Source: Pseudosporangium ferrugineum (GTDB lineage Bacteria > Actinomycetota > Actinomycetes > Mycobacteriales > Micromonosporaceae). From it: DNA of 64,000 nucleotides. The stretch spans positions 372,001 to 436,000 of the forward strand of contig NZ_PVZG01000003.1 of NCBI RefSeq assembly GCF_003002065.1, written 5' to 3'. The position numbers were made by a program, and so were the translations under genes. The notes beneath the pieces are model-generated. The model was not told where the DNA came from. It ran no database searches and saw only the letters and a program-made list of their open reading frames with translations. This document shows, in pieces, positions 21,318-30,230 of this stretch; position 1 is the stretch's first letter; each line of letters begins with the position of its first letter.

Positions 21318-23564
21318 ATGTCTACGGGGGCGGCGATGGACGAGCGGGAAGCCACGGACAGGTCCGTCTGGGCGGAGTTCACCGTCGGCATGCGCGGGCG
21401 GTGGCAGCAGCGGCGCGCCATGCTGCGGCTGCTGCCCCGCGGCGGCCCGGCGGTGGTCGGCACCGCGGTGGCCCTCCAGGTCGTCGCGGGCCTGCTGCCG
21501 ATCGGCTTCGTGCTGGCCACCGCCGAGGTGATCGCCGGCGTCCCCGCCGCGGTCGCCGGCGGGGTCGACTCCGAGGCATGGCGCGAGCTGCGCGACCACC
21601 TGATCACCGCCGCGGCGCTGTTCTTCGCCATCCAGCTCCTGCTGCCGGTCCAGGCCTTCCTCGGCGAGCTGCTCAGGCGCCGGATCGACGGCGGGATCCG
21701 GGACCGGCTGATGGCCGACTCCTTCCGGGGCACCGGCATCGCCGTCCTCGAGGATCCCGAGCTGCTCGACCAGGCCGCCGACGGCCTCACCATGCTGCGC
21801 ATGGGCCACTGGTCACCCGGGGCGGCCTGCGCCGGCTTCATCGCGCTGCTCTCCCGCTATCTGCAGACCGTCGCCGCCGCGGCTGTCATCTCTTTCGCGT
21901 ACGCGTGGCAGGCCGGCCTCGCGGTCCTCGTCGCCGGCCTGACCATCCGCTTCGGCTACCGCGTCGGGCTGTCCGTTTTCGGCCGCATCTACAGGCGGCA
22001 TCAGCGGGTGCGCCGCCGGCGGTTCTACTTCCGCGACCTGCTCCTGACCTCCGGGCCCGCCAAGGAGATCCGCATCTTCGGCCTGCTCGACTGGGTCGGG
22101 TCGCGCTACGCCGAGGCGTTCATGCAGGGCGCCCTGCCGGTGTGGCGGCAACGCCGGCGGATCTTCTACGGACCGTACGTGCTCTACACCCTGACGGCGT
22201 TCGTGCTGCTCAGCGCCGCCCTGGCCGGCGCCGCCCGAGCGACCGCCACCGGCGTGCTGACCATCGGAGCCTTCATGATCGTCATGCAGGCCGCGCTCAC
22301 CTCGATCCGGATCGGCGCGTTCATCGCCGAGTCCGATGTGCAGACCGAGTACGGCATGAACGCCGAGACCGCCCTCCGTCGCTTCGGCGAGCTGACGACC
22401 GCGGCCGCCGACGGCGAGCGGGGCGGCGAGCCGGTGCCGCCGGACGCGCCGGTGCGGGAGATCCGCTTCGAGCAGGTCACCTTCCGCTACACGCCGGACT
22501 CCCCGCCGGTCCTCGACGGGCTCGACCTCACCATCCCGGCCGGGGCCTCGCTCGCGATCGTCGGGCTCAACGGCGCGGGCAAGACCACCCTCGTCAAGCT
22601 GCTCGCCCGGCTCTACGAACCCGAGTCGGGCCGGATCACCGCCGACGGGGTGGACATCCGCACCTTTGACGGCGCCGCCTGGCAGCGCCGGGTGGCCGCC
22701 ATCTTCCAGGACTTCGTGCACTTCGAACTGCCGGTCCGCGACAACGTCGGCTTCGGCGCGGCCGGCGACCACGACGACGCCGCCGTCGAGGACGCCCTGC
22801 GCCGCGCCGGGGCGCTCGACTTCGTCACCGCCCTGCCGGCGGGCCTCGACACCCCGCTCTCCCGACAGTACGAGGACGGCGCGGACCTCTCCGGCGGCCA
22901 GTGGCAACGCATCGCCATCGCCCGCGCCCTGATGGCCGTCCACGGCGGCGCCCGCGTCCTGGTGCTGGACGAGCCGACCGCGGCCCTGGACGCCCGCGCC
23001 GAGGTCGCCTTCTTCGACCGCTTCCTCGACCTCACCCGGGGCGTGACCAGCCTGGTCATCTCCCACCGCTTCTCCACGGTCCGCCGCGCCGACCGCATCG
23101 CCGTCCTCGAATCCGGCCGCGTCGTCGAGTCCGGCACCCACGCCGACCTCCTCACCCTCGGCGGCCGCTACGCCGAACTCTTCACCCTCCAGGCAGCCCG
23201 CTTCACCGGCTCCCACCCCTCCCCCGACCCCCTCGACCAGCCCGCCCCCACTGGGCCCACCGACCCACCCGGCGCCCTCACCGTGCCCACCGACCCACCT
23301 GACGCCCCCACCGCCTCCGCCGCTCCACCCGGCGCCCCCACCGCACCCCGTGCCCCCGCCACCTCGGCCGCCCCACCCGGGGCCCTCACCGCACCCAGTG
23401 CCCCCGCCACTTCCGCCGCCCCACCCGGCGTCCCTGCCGCCTCCGCCGTCCCACCCGGCATCCCCGCCGCGTCCGCCGGCCCGGCCCAGCACTCCGCCGG
23501 GCCGTCCGATCGTCCCGCCGGCCTGTCGGACGAGCTGCCCGAGGAGGCGGTCGCCGATGCGTGA
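21318..23564 (+). CDS. ABC exporter half-transporter (TMD-NBD fusion) with Pro/Ala-rich C-terminal tail
   Basis: 748 residues. Six membrane segments (about 30-330), then a nucleotide-binding domain with Walker A VGLNGAGKTT, signature LSGGQWQRIAIARAL, Walker B VLVLDEPTAALDARAE and switch LVISHRFSTV. The last 120 residues are repeats of PPGAPTAP / APATSA / PPGVPAAS units, absent from ordinary exporters. It overlaps the next exporter by eight bases, so they likely form a heterodimer. The LSGGQWQR signature is common among peptide and lanthipeptide-type exporters. ATG 21336 is an alternative start. Substrate unknown. Confidence 0.87.
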   Translation: MSTGAAMDEREATDRSVWAEFTVGMRGRWQQRRAMLRLLPRGGPAVVGTAVALQVVAGLLPIGFVLATAEVIAGVPAAVAGGVDSEAWRELRDHLITAAALFFAIQLLLPVQAFLGELLRRRIDGGIRDRLMADSFRGTGIAVLEDPELLDQAADGLTMLRMGHWSPGAACAGFIALLSRYLQTVAAAAVISFAYAWQAGLAVLVAGLTIRFGYRVGLSVFGRIYRRHQRVRRRRFYFRDLLLTSGPAKEIRIFGLLDWVGSRYAEAFMQGALPVWRQRRRIFYGPYVLYTLTAFVLLSAALAGAARATATGVLTIGAFMIVMQAALTSIRIGAFIAESDVQTEYGMNAETALRRFGELTTAAADGERGGEPVPPDAPVREIRFEQVTFRYTPDSPPVLDGLDLTIPAGASLAIVGLNGAGKTTLVKLLARLYEPESGRITADGVDIRTFDGAAWQRRVAAIFQDFVHFELPVRDNVGFGAAGDHDDAAVEDALRRAGALDFVTALPAGLDTPLSRQYEDGADLSGGQWQRIAIARALMAVHGGARVLVLDEPTAALDARAEVAFFDRFLDLTRGVTSLVISHRFSTVRRADRIAVLESGRVVESGTHADLLTLGGRYAELFTLQAARFTGSHPSPDPLDQPAPTGPTDPPGALTVPTDPPDAPTASAAPPGAPTAPRAPATSAAPPGALTAPSAPATSAAPPGVPAASAVPPGIPAASAGPAQHSAGPSDRPAGLSDELPEEAVADA

Positions 23565-25344
23565 TCTGTGGCATGGCATCAGCGGCGTGCTGGCGTCCTC
23601 CTGGCGGGTCGGCCGCGGCCGACTGCTGGTCTCCGCCCTGCTCATGCTGCTCGGCAACGTGAGCACCCCGCTGATCGCCGTCTTCCTGGCCGTCACCACC
23701 GACGCCGCGCTGCGCCGGGACACCGCCACCGCCGTCCAGGCCGCCGTCGCCGTGGCCGTGGTCGCGCTGCTCAGCCTGACCATGGAGCACTTCGCGCACA
23801 TCTTCTTCTTCGAGCTGGCCGACCTGCACCACCTGCGCGCCGAGCGGGAACTGGGCGACCTCGCCCAGGGCACCGCCGGCCTCGAACAGCACGAGCGGCA
23901 GGACTACGCCGACCGGATGGAGCTGCTCCGCAAGGAGACGTGGGAGCTGGGCGCGGGAGTGCAGACCGTGCTCACCGCCATCACCCTGTCGGTGCAGATC
24001 GCGCTCACCGGCGTGCTGCTGGCCCGGCTCGAGCCGTGGCTGCTGGTGCTGCCGCTCTTCGCCGTACCCCCGTTGATCGCGGGCCGGCTCGCGGAGGCCC
24101 GCCACGAACGCGCTGAGCTGGCCACGGCGGAAGCCCGCCGGTTGAGCTGGCATCTGCTGGAGCTCGCCGTCAGCCCCGCCGCCGCCAAGGAGATCCGGCT
24201 CTTCGGGCTGCGTCGGGTGCTGCGCGAGCGCCAGACCGCCGCGCGCCGCGCCGAGGAGGTGCCGCTGCGCCGGGCCGAGCTGATCGGGCTGGGCCTGCGG
24301 CTGGCCGGCCAGCTCATCTTCGCCGTCGGCTACGTCGCGGCGGTGGTCGTCGTGGTGCGGTCGGCGATCGCGGGTCAGCGTACGGTCGGCGACGTGGTCC
24401 TCGTGATCACCCTGGCCGTGCAGACCAACGCCCAGGCGGCCGGGGCCGTGGCCGTCGCCGGGCAGCTCCAGCGCAACGCCCGGGCCATGGGCTGGGTCCG
24501 CTGGCTGCGCCGGGAGTCGGCCCGCGCCGCCGACCCGGTGGTGCCCGACCGGCCGGTCCCGGCGACGCTCACCGACGGCCTCCGCTTCGACGGGGTGGCG
24601 TTCCGCTACCCCGGCACGGACACCGACGTCCTGCGTGACGTGACCCTGCACATCCCGGCGGGCGCGACCGTGGCCATCGTCGGCGACAACGGGGCGGGCA
24701 AGTCCACGCTGGTCAAACTCCTGGCCCGGTTCTACCGGCCGACCGCGGGCGAGATCACCGTCGACGGCGTCGACCTGCGCCGCATCGACCCGGCCGCCTG
24801 GCGGGAACGGATCACGGCTGGCTTCCAGGACTTCCTCAAACTCGAGGCCCCGGCCCGGGAGAGCATCGGCGCCGGCGACCTGCCCAGCCTCCTCGACCCG
24901 GCGGCGGTCCCCGCGGCCGTGCACCGGGCCGACGCGCAGGCGGTGATCGACCGCCTCCCCGAGGGCCTCGACTCCCACCTCGGCAAGTCCTACGAGGACG
25001 GCGAGGAGCTCTCCGGCGGCCAGTGGCAGCGCGTAGCCCTGAGCCGCGCCATGATGCGCGAGGAACCCCTGCTCCTCCTGCTGGACGAGCCGACGGCGGC
25101 CCTCGACCCGCTGACCGAACACGCCCTCTTCGAGCGCTACGCCGCCTCCGCCCGCGACCTCGGCCACCGCACCGGCGCGATCACCGTGCTGGTGTCCCAC
25201 CGCTTCTCCACCGTACGCATGGCCGACCTGATCCTCGTGATCTCGGACGGCCGCATCGCGGAATCCGGCACCCACGACGCCCTGATGGCCCACGACGGCA
25301 TCTACGCCGAGATGTTCACCCTCCAAGCCTCGGCCTACCGCTGA
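23557..25344 (+). CDS. ABC exporter half-transporter (TMD-NBD fusion), partner of the preceding gene
   Basis: 595 residues. Transmembrane part about 15-320, then Walker A VGDNGAGKST, signature LSGGQWQRVALSRAM, Walker B LLLLDEPTAALDPLTE and switch LVSHRFSTV. Both halves of the pair keep the catalytic Glu after Walker B, so neither site looks degenerate. The ATG lies eight bases inside the end of the first exporter gene. The likely complex is a heterodimeric exporter in the cytoplasmic membrane. There is no adjacent biosynthetic gene to suggest cargo. Confidence 0.88.
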   Translation: MRDLWHGISGVLASSWRVGRGRLLVSALLMLLGNVSTPLIAVFLAVTTDAALRRDTATAVQAAVAVAVVALLSLTMEHFAHIFFFELADLHHLRAERELGDLAQGTAGLEQHERQDYADRMELLRKETWELGAGVQTVLTAITLSVQIALTGVLLARLEPWLLVLPLFAVPPLIAGRLAEARHERAELATAEARRLSWHLLELAVSPAAAKEIRLFGLRRVLRERQTAARRAEEVPLRRAELIGLGLRLAGQLIFAVGYVAAVVVVVRSAIAGQRTVGDVVLVITLAVQTNAQAAGAVAVAGQLQRNARAMGWVRWLRRESARAADPVVPDRPVPATLTDGLRFDGVAFRYPGTDTDVLRDVTLHIPAGATVAIVGDNGAGKSTLVKLLARFYRPTAGEITVDGVDLRRIDPAAWRERITAGFQDFLKLEAPARESIGAGDLPSLLDPAAVPAAVHRADAQAVIDRLPEGLDSHLGKSYEDGEELSGGQWQRVALSRAMMREEPLLLLLDEPTAALDPLTEHALFERYAASARDLGHRTGAITVLVSHRFSTVRMADLILVISDGRIAESGTHDALMAHDGIYAEMFTLQASAYR

Positions 25345-25512
25345 GCCGGCCGGCCACGCCGTCCCCGCCCGCCGCTTCGGCACCCTCCCTCCCCTGCCTC
25401 TTTCGCGGTCCGGCTCGGCTCGTGCGGCGGCGGGGACTCGGGTCTTCCGGCCTTGTCCACAGGGTCGCGAGACCCCCGGCATGATCACGGTCGGGCCGGT
25501 AGGTTGAGGCAT

Positions 25513-27579
25513 GTGGCAAGCAGCGTCTACGTCGCCGGGCTCGGCCCCGGAGTCGGCAAAGGAACGGTCGCACTCGGGCTGATCGAGCTCCTGTCGCGGC
25601 AGGTGGCCCGCATCGGGGTCTTCCGGCCGCTGGTGCCCGGGCCGGGCAAGGATCCGCTGCTCACGTTGCTGGCCAGCCGATACCCCCTGGCCGCCGGCTA
25701 CGACGAGTCCTACGGCGTCACCATGAACGAGGCCGCCGCGCTCGTCGCCGACGGGCGGCGGGAGGAGCTGATCTCCCGCATCGTCGAGCGCTACCGGGCC
25801 GTCGAGCGGCAGTGCGCGTCCGTGGTCGTGGTCGGCAGCGACTTCACCGACGGGCAGGACGAGGTCCACGACGAGCTGCCCCGCGAGCTGGCCTTCAACG
25901 CCCGCCTCGCCACCGAGTTCGGCAGCGTCGTGGTGCCGGTGGTCAGCGGGCAGGGCCGGCGTACGGATCTCGGGGCCGCGGTGCGCTCGGCGTACCATTC
26001 GCTCGTCGATCTCAATGCCACCGTGCTGGCCGTGATCGCCAACCGGGTGCCCGACGGGGTTCCCACCCCGGACGGCCTGCCCGTGCCGGTCTGGACCATC
26101 CCCGAGGTGCCCGCCGTCGCGGCGCCGACCGTCGCCGAGGTCGCCGAGGCGCTGGACGCGACCGTGGTGACCGGCAGCGAGGCCGCGCTGGACCGCGATG
26201 TTCTCGACTACGTGGTCGGGGCCGCGCACGTGCCCGCCGTGCTCGACCACCTCACCGACGGCGCGCTGGTGATCACTCCCGGCGACCGCGCCGACCTGCT
26301 CGTCGCGGCCAGCGCCGCACACGCCGCGGGCAACGTCACCCTGGCCGGCCTGGTGCTGACCATCGGCGAGTTCCCCGACCCGCGCGCCGTGCGCGTCATC
26401 GAGCGGCTGAACACCGGCCTCGCGATGCTGGTCGTGAAGTCCGACAGCTACCACACGATCAGCGCCGCCGGCCGCATCCAGGCGCAGCTCAGCCCCGGCA
26501 CGCCGCGCAAGGTGGAGGCGGCGCTCGGCGCCTTCGAGAAGCACGTCGACACCGCCGAGCTCGACCGCCTCCTCGACGTCACCCGCTCCAGCCGGGTCAC
26601 CCCGCTGATGTTCGAGAACGACCTGATCGACCGGGCCCGGGCCGACCGCCGCCACCTGGTGCTCCCCGAGGGCACCGACGAACGCATCCTGCGCGCCACC
26701 GAAACCCTGCTGCGGCGCGGTGTCGCCGACCTCACCCTGCTCGGCGACCCGTCCGAGATCAACCGCCGGGCCCGCGAGCTCGGAGTGGAGATCGGTGCCG
26801 CCCGGCTGGTCGATCCGGCCACGAGCCCCTGGCGCGACGACTTCGCCGAACGCTACGCCGAGCTGCGCAAACATCGGGCGGTCACCCTCGACCTGGCGTA
26901 CGACGTGGTCCGCGACGTCAACTACTTCGGCACGATGATGGTCGCCTCCGGCCTGGCCGACGGCATGGTCTCCGGGGCGACCCACACCACCGCCGCGACG
27001 ATCCGTCCCGCCTTCGAGATCATCAAGACGGTGCCCGGCGTCTCGGTCGCGTCGAGCGTCTTCTTCATGCTGCTCGCGGACCGCGTCCTCGTGTACGGCG
27101 ACTGCGCCGTCAACCCCGACCCGGACGCGGAACACCTCGCCGACATCGCGCTCTCGTCAGCCCAGACGGCGGCGGCCTTCGGCATAGAACCCCGGGTGGC
27201 GATGCTCTCCTACTCGACCGGCAGCTCCGGGGCGGGCGCCGACGTCGAGAAGGTCGCGGCGGCCACCGCCCTGGTCCGCGAACGCCGCCCCGACCTGCCG
27301 GTGGAGGGCCCGATCCAGTACGACGCGGCCATCGACCCGGCGGTCGCCGCCACGAAACTGCCGGACAGCGCGGTGGCGGGCAAGGCCACGGTCTTCGTCT
27401 TCCCCGACCTGAACACGGGCAACAACACGTACAAGGCGGTCCAGCGCTCGGCCAACGCGGTCGCCGTCGGCCCGGTGATGCAGGGCCTGCGCCGCCCCGT
27501 CAACGACCTCTCCCGAGGCGCGACAGTGAAGGACATCGTGAACACAGTGGCCATCACGGCGATCCAGGCACGCTCATGA
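25513..27579 (+). CDS. pta: Phosphate acetyltransferase, long form
   Basis: 688 residues. An N-terminal BioD-like AAA_26 domain (YVAGLGPGVGKGTVALGL, about 1-220), a DRTGG domain (about 220-340) and a C-terminal PTA_PTB domain (LPEGTDERILRATE onward, with SYSTGSSGAGADVEKV). It converts acetyl-CoA and phosphate to acetyl phosphate and CoA. GTG at 25513 is chosen because GAGG lies at the right spacing and homologs start at this point. Its TGA overlaps the ATG of ackA by four bases. Together they run acetate overflow or acetate activation. Confidence 0.95.
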   Translation: MASSVYVAGLGPGVGKGTVALGLIELLSRQVARIGVFRPLVPGPGKDPLLTLLASRYPLAAGYDESYGVTMNEAAALVADGRREELISRIVERYRAVERQCASVVVVGSDFTDGQDEVHDELPRELAFNARLATEFGSVVVPVVSGQGRRTDLGAAVRSAYHSLVDLNATVLAVIANRVPDGVPTPDGLPVPVWTIPEVPAVAAPTVAEVAEALDATVVTGSEAALDRDVLDYVVGAAHVPAVLDHLTDGALVITPGDRADLLVAASAAHAAGNVTLAGLVLTIGEFPDPRAVRVIERLNTGLAMLVVKSDSYHTISAAGRIQAQLSPGTPRKVEAALGAFEKHVDTAELDRLLDVTRSSRVTPLMFENDLIDRARADRRHLVLPEGTDERILRATETLLRRGVADLTLLGDPSEINRRARELGVEIGAARLVDPATSPWRDDFAERYAELRKHRAVTLDLAYDVVRDVNYFGTMMVASGLADGMVSGATHTTAATIRPAFEIIKTVPGVSVASSVFFMLLADRVLVYGDCAVNPDPDAEHLADIALSSAQTAAAFGIEPRVAMLSYSTGSSGAGADVEKVAAATALVRERRPDLPVEGPIQYDAAIDPAVAATKLPDSAVAGKATVFVFPDLNTGNNTYKAVQRSANAVAVGPVMQGLRRPVNDLSRGATVKDIVNTVAITAIQARS

Positions 27580-28847
27580 AGATCCTGGTCCTCAACTGCG
27601 GCTCATCATCGGTCAAGTACCGCCTCTTCGACGACGATCCCGCCGGAGCCTCTTCCTCCTCCGCCGCAGCCTCTTCTCCCGCCGCCGGGTCCGCGGCTTC
27701 CTCCTCCTCCCCCGCCGCCGGCGCGTCCTCCTCTCCCGCCGCCGGGCCCGGAGCTTCCTCGCCCGCCGCCGCCGGGTCTGGGGCGGCGGTCACGCTCGCC
27801 AAAGGGTTGATCGAGCGGATCGGTGAGGCCGGCGGTGACGCGGCCGACCACACCGAGGCACTGCAACGCGTGATGGAGTCCGTCGACATCTCCGGCCTCG
27901 GCGCCGTCGGCCACCGGGTCGTGCACGGCGGCAGCCGCTTCGGCTCGGCGACGGTCATCGACGACGACATGGTCGCGACGATCGAGGACCTGGTGCCGCT
28001 CGCACCGCTGCACAATCCGCCGGCGCTCAGCGGCATCGCCGTCGCCCGCAAGCTTCTGCCCGACGTGCCGCAGGTCGCCGTCTTCGACACGGCGTTCCAC
28101 CAGACCATCCCGCCGGACGGCGTCACGTACGCGATCGACGCCGCCCTCGCCGAACGCTGGCAGATCCGGCGCTACGGCTTCCACGGCACGTCCCACGCCT
28201 ACGTCGCCCGGCGCACCGCGGCGCTGCTCGACCTCCCCGCCGACCGCGCCAACGTGATCACCCTGCACCTGGGCAACGGCGCCAGCGCCTGCGCCGTCGA
28301 GGGCGGCCGCAGCGTAGCCACCTCCATGGGCATGTCACCCCAGTCAGGCCTGGTGATGGGCACCCGCAGCGGCGACATCGACCCCACGGTGATCTTCCAC
28401 CTGCACCGCGTGGCCGGCCTGCCCATCGAGGAGATCGAGACCTCCCTGACCCGCCACGCCGGCCTCCAGGGCCTGAGCGGCGCCAACGACATGCGAGAGG
28501 TCGAACGCCGCTACACCGAGGGCGACCCGGCAGCCACCCTCGCCTTCGACGTCTACTGCCGCCGCCTGAAGGAGTACGTCGGCACGTACCTCGCGGTCCT
28601 CGGCCGGGTCGACGCGGTGACCTTCACGGCGGGCATCGGCGAAAACTCCCCGCTGGTGCGCGAGGCCGCCCTGAAAGGCCTGGCCCCCCTCGGCATCGAG
28701 ATCGACACCGCCCGCAACGAGGCCAAGGACCGCAGCGAACGCATCATCTCGCCGGACGGGGCCCGGGTGAAGGTCTGCGTGATCCCGACGGACGAGGAAC
28801 TGGAGATCGCCGAACAGGCCAAGGCCGCACTCGCCGCAGCCACCTGA
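27576..28847 (+). CDS. ackA: Acetate kinase with an Ala/Ser-rich insertion near the N terminus
   Basis: 423 residues. ASKHA motifs are intact: NCGSSSVKYRLFD (phosphate 1), GHRVVHGG, HNPPAL, FDTAFHQTIP, GFHGTSHAYV, HLGNGAS and GIGENS. It makes ATP and acetate from acetyl phosphate. Odd point: about residues 22-70 are a low-complexity run of Ala, Ser, Gly and Pro between the first beta strands and VTLAKGLIERIGE, where other acetate kinases have a short turn. That brings the protein to 423 residues against the usual 395-400. The insert is in frame and all catalytic motifs remain, so the enzyme is probably active. Coupled to pta by ATGA. Confidence 0.95.
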   Translation: MKILVLNCGSSSVKYRLFDDDPAGASSSSAAASSPAAGSAASSSSPAAGASSSPAAGPGASSPAAAGSGAAVTLAKGLIERIGEAGGDAADHTEALQRVMESVDISGLGAVGHRVVHGGSRFGSATVIDDDMVATIEDLVPLAPLHNPPALSGIAVARKLLPDVPQVAVFDTAFHQTIPPDGVTYAIDAALAERWQIRRYGFHGTSHAYVARRTAALLDLPADRANVITLHLGNGASACAVEGGRSVATSMGMSPQSGLVMGTRSGDIDPTVIFHLHRVAGLPIEEIETSLTRHAGLQGLSGANDMREVERRYTEGDPAATLAFDVYCRRLKEYVGTYLAVLGRVDAVTFTAGIGENSPLVREAALKGLAPLGIEIDTARNEAKDRSERIISPDGARVKVCVIPTDEELEIAEQAKAALAAAT

Positions 28848-28934
28848 GAGCCACGCCGAGAAGCCGCCGCCGGCATCGCCCAACTCGAGCGGCGGCCGAA
28901 GGCGCCTGACCACCGCCTCCTCGACACGCCCGCG

Positions 28935-29215
28935 CCGCCCTGGAACCGCACCGCCCGGAGGCCGCACCACCCTGGGACCACGCCGCCCGAGAACCGCACC
29001 ACTCGCGGACCACACCGCCTGGGAACCGCACCGCCCGCGGACCACACCGCCCGAGAACCGCACCGCCCGAGAACCACACCGCCCGAGAACCACACCGCCC
29101 GAGAACCACACCGCCCGAGAACCACACCGCCCGAGAACCACACCGCCCGCGGACCACGCCGCCCGCGGACCACGCCGCCCGCGGACCACGCCGCCCGGGG
29201 ACCGAACCGCTCGGG
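28935..29215. repeat. Degenerate 16-bp tandem array between ackA and a small membrane gene
   Basis: About 16 copies of a 16-bp unit close to CGCCCGAGAACCACAC, cleanest at 29040-29150 and diverging outward (CGCGGACCACGCCGCC variants on the right). It fills most of the convergent gap 28848-29345. Because 16 is not a multiple of three, open frames through it are repeat artefacts. No gene is supported in this gap. Confidence 0.9.
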
Positions 29216-29235
29216 GCCGGCTGGAGGGCGCATGA

Positions 29236-29265
29236 CTGAGGGTGCCCCTCGCGGGACACCCTCAG
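29236..29265. terminator. Bidirectional hairpin after ackA / small membrane gene
   Basis: CTGAGGGTG (29236-29244) pairs with CACCCTCAG (29257-29265), with an inner CCC/GGG and a TCGC loop. It sits between the convergent ackA and the 55-residue membrane protein gene. Confidence 0.65.
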
Positions 29266-29345
29266 GGTGAGCCGACGGCCGACGGATCGACCGGCGGATC
29301 TGCGGCTGCGGACGGACCTGCCGTTGGCGGACGGCGAGGAGCCGG

Positions 29346-29513
29346 TCAGCCGACGGCGAGCCAGGCGATGAGCGCGATCAGGACGACCGCGACCACGGCA
29401 CCGGCGATGATCAGCGGGGTCTTCGAGCCCGCGGCGGGCTCCTCCGGGGCGTTCTGCGTGAAGGCACGGAACGCCTCGGTGTTACCGGCTGGGTCGACGC
29501 TGTTGTCAGACAT
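29346..29513 (-). CDS. Small single-span membrane protein, unknown function
   Basis: 55 residues, ATG start. The first 30 residues are polar (SDNSVDPAGNTEAFRAFTQN, then PEEPAAGSKTP) and the rest is one hydrophobic helix ending in WLAVG at the C terminus, so it is a tail-anchored or N-in small membrane protein. Codon use follows the genome, with G or C at third positions. It lies upstream of nothing on its strand and convergent to ackA. Similar short proteins (SCO-type 'hypothetical membrane') are common in actinobacteria; no function can be given. Confidence 0.6.
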   Translation of the reverse strand: MSDNSVDPAGNTEAFRAFTQNAPEEPAAGSKTPLIIAGAVVAVVLIALIAWLAVG

Positions 29514-29934
29514 GCGGACGACCATAGCGAAGCCGCCCGCCCCGGATCCAGGCCCACCCGCCCTCTACCAGGGCGTACGCGGCATCCTCCCGAAATTCAC
29601 CCGTCCGTGGGAGTGTTGAAGGCGCCGAGATTGCCCCTCCGTGCCCCCTTCGCCGCCCCAGCATGACGCCCGGGATCGAGACCGCACCTGTCCGTGATCA
29701 ACGAGATCGGAACCGGCACACCCGGCGACCCGGCTCGAGGCATGGCCAGGAGTCGGCAAGGTCACTCGTGCTCTGCGCCAGCCAGGTCGGGCCTGCACGG
29801 CACAGGAACACAGCCGGGGACAGGAGCAGCCCGGAACAGGCGTTCGCAGCGCACCTGGGCGCGGGTGGCCAGTCCCCGCGCGCCAAACGCAAGGACGCCA
29901 CGTGTTCACGGCGCGAAGCGCGCCCGGCACAGAG

Positions 29935-30172
29935 CACGCGGGGCAGGACGCGCGGGCAGGACGCCCGGGGTACGACGCGCGGGGCAGGACGCCCGGGGCA
30001 GGACGCGGAGCAGGACACGCGGAGCAGGACACGCGGAGCAGGACACGCGGGAGCAGAGCGCCCGGGGCAGGACACGCGGGAGCAACACGCGGGGCAGGAC
30101 ACGGGGGGCAGAGCCCCCGGGGCAGCCCGGGGCAGCCCGGGGCAGAACGCGCGGGGCAGAGCGCGCGGCAGG
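29935..30172. repeat. Degenerate 15-bp tandem array upstream of the lipoprotein hydrolase
   Basis: Units near GCGGGGCAGGACGCG and ACACGCGGAGCAGG recur with a 14-16 bp period, ending in GGGGCAGCCC copies. The 717-bp divergent gap 29514-30230 otherwise holds only GC-rich sequence with no convincing gene. A promoter for the hydrolase should lie between 30172 and 30231. Confidence 0.85.
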
Positions 30173-30230
30173 GCAGACCTGGCGTGGGGCGGTTCTCGAT
30201 CTTCGGATGGTGGGCGGGGGCGCGGGCACA

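Noticed and set aside
23386..27135. A long minus-strand frame across the exporter and pta genes
   Set aside because: Antisense of well-supported genes, with no protein family signal.
28344..29233. Repeat-rich protein on the minus strand over the 16-bp array
   Set aside because: A 16-bp period makes a 48-bp, 16-residue repeat open by chance; no start region or family.
29694..30230. Upstream coding extension of the lipoprotein hydrolase
   Set aside because: The extension translates the 15-bp repeat array; the signal peptide with lipobox starts at 30231 or 30240.
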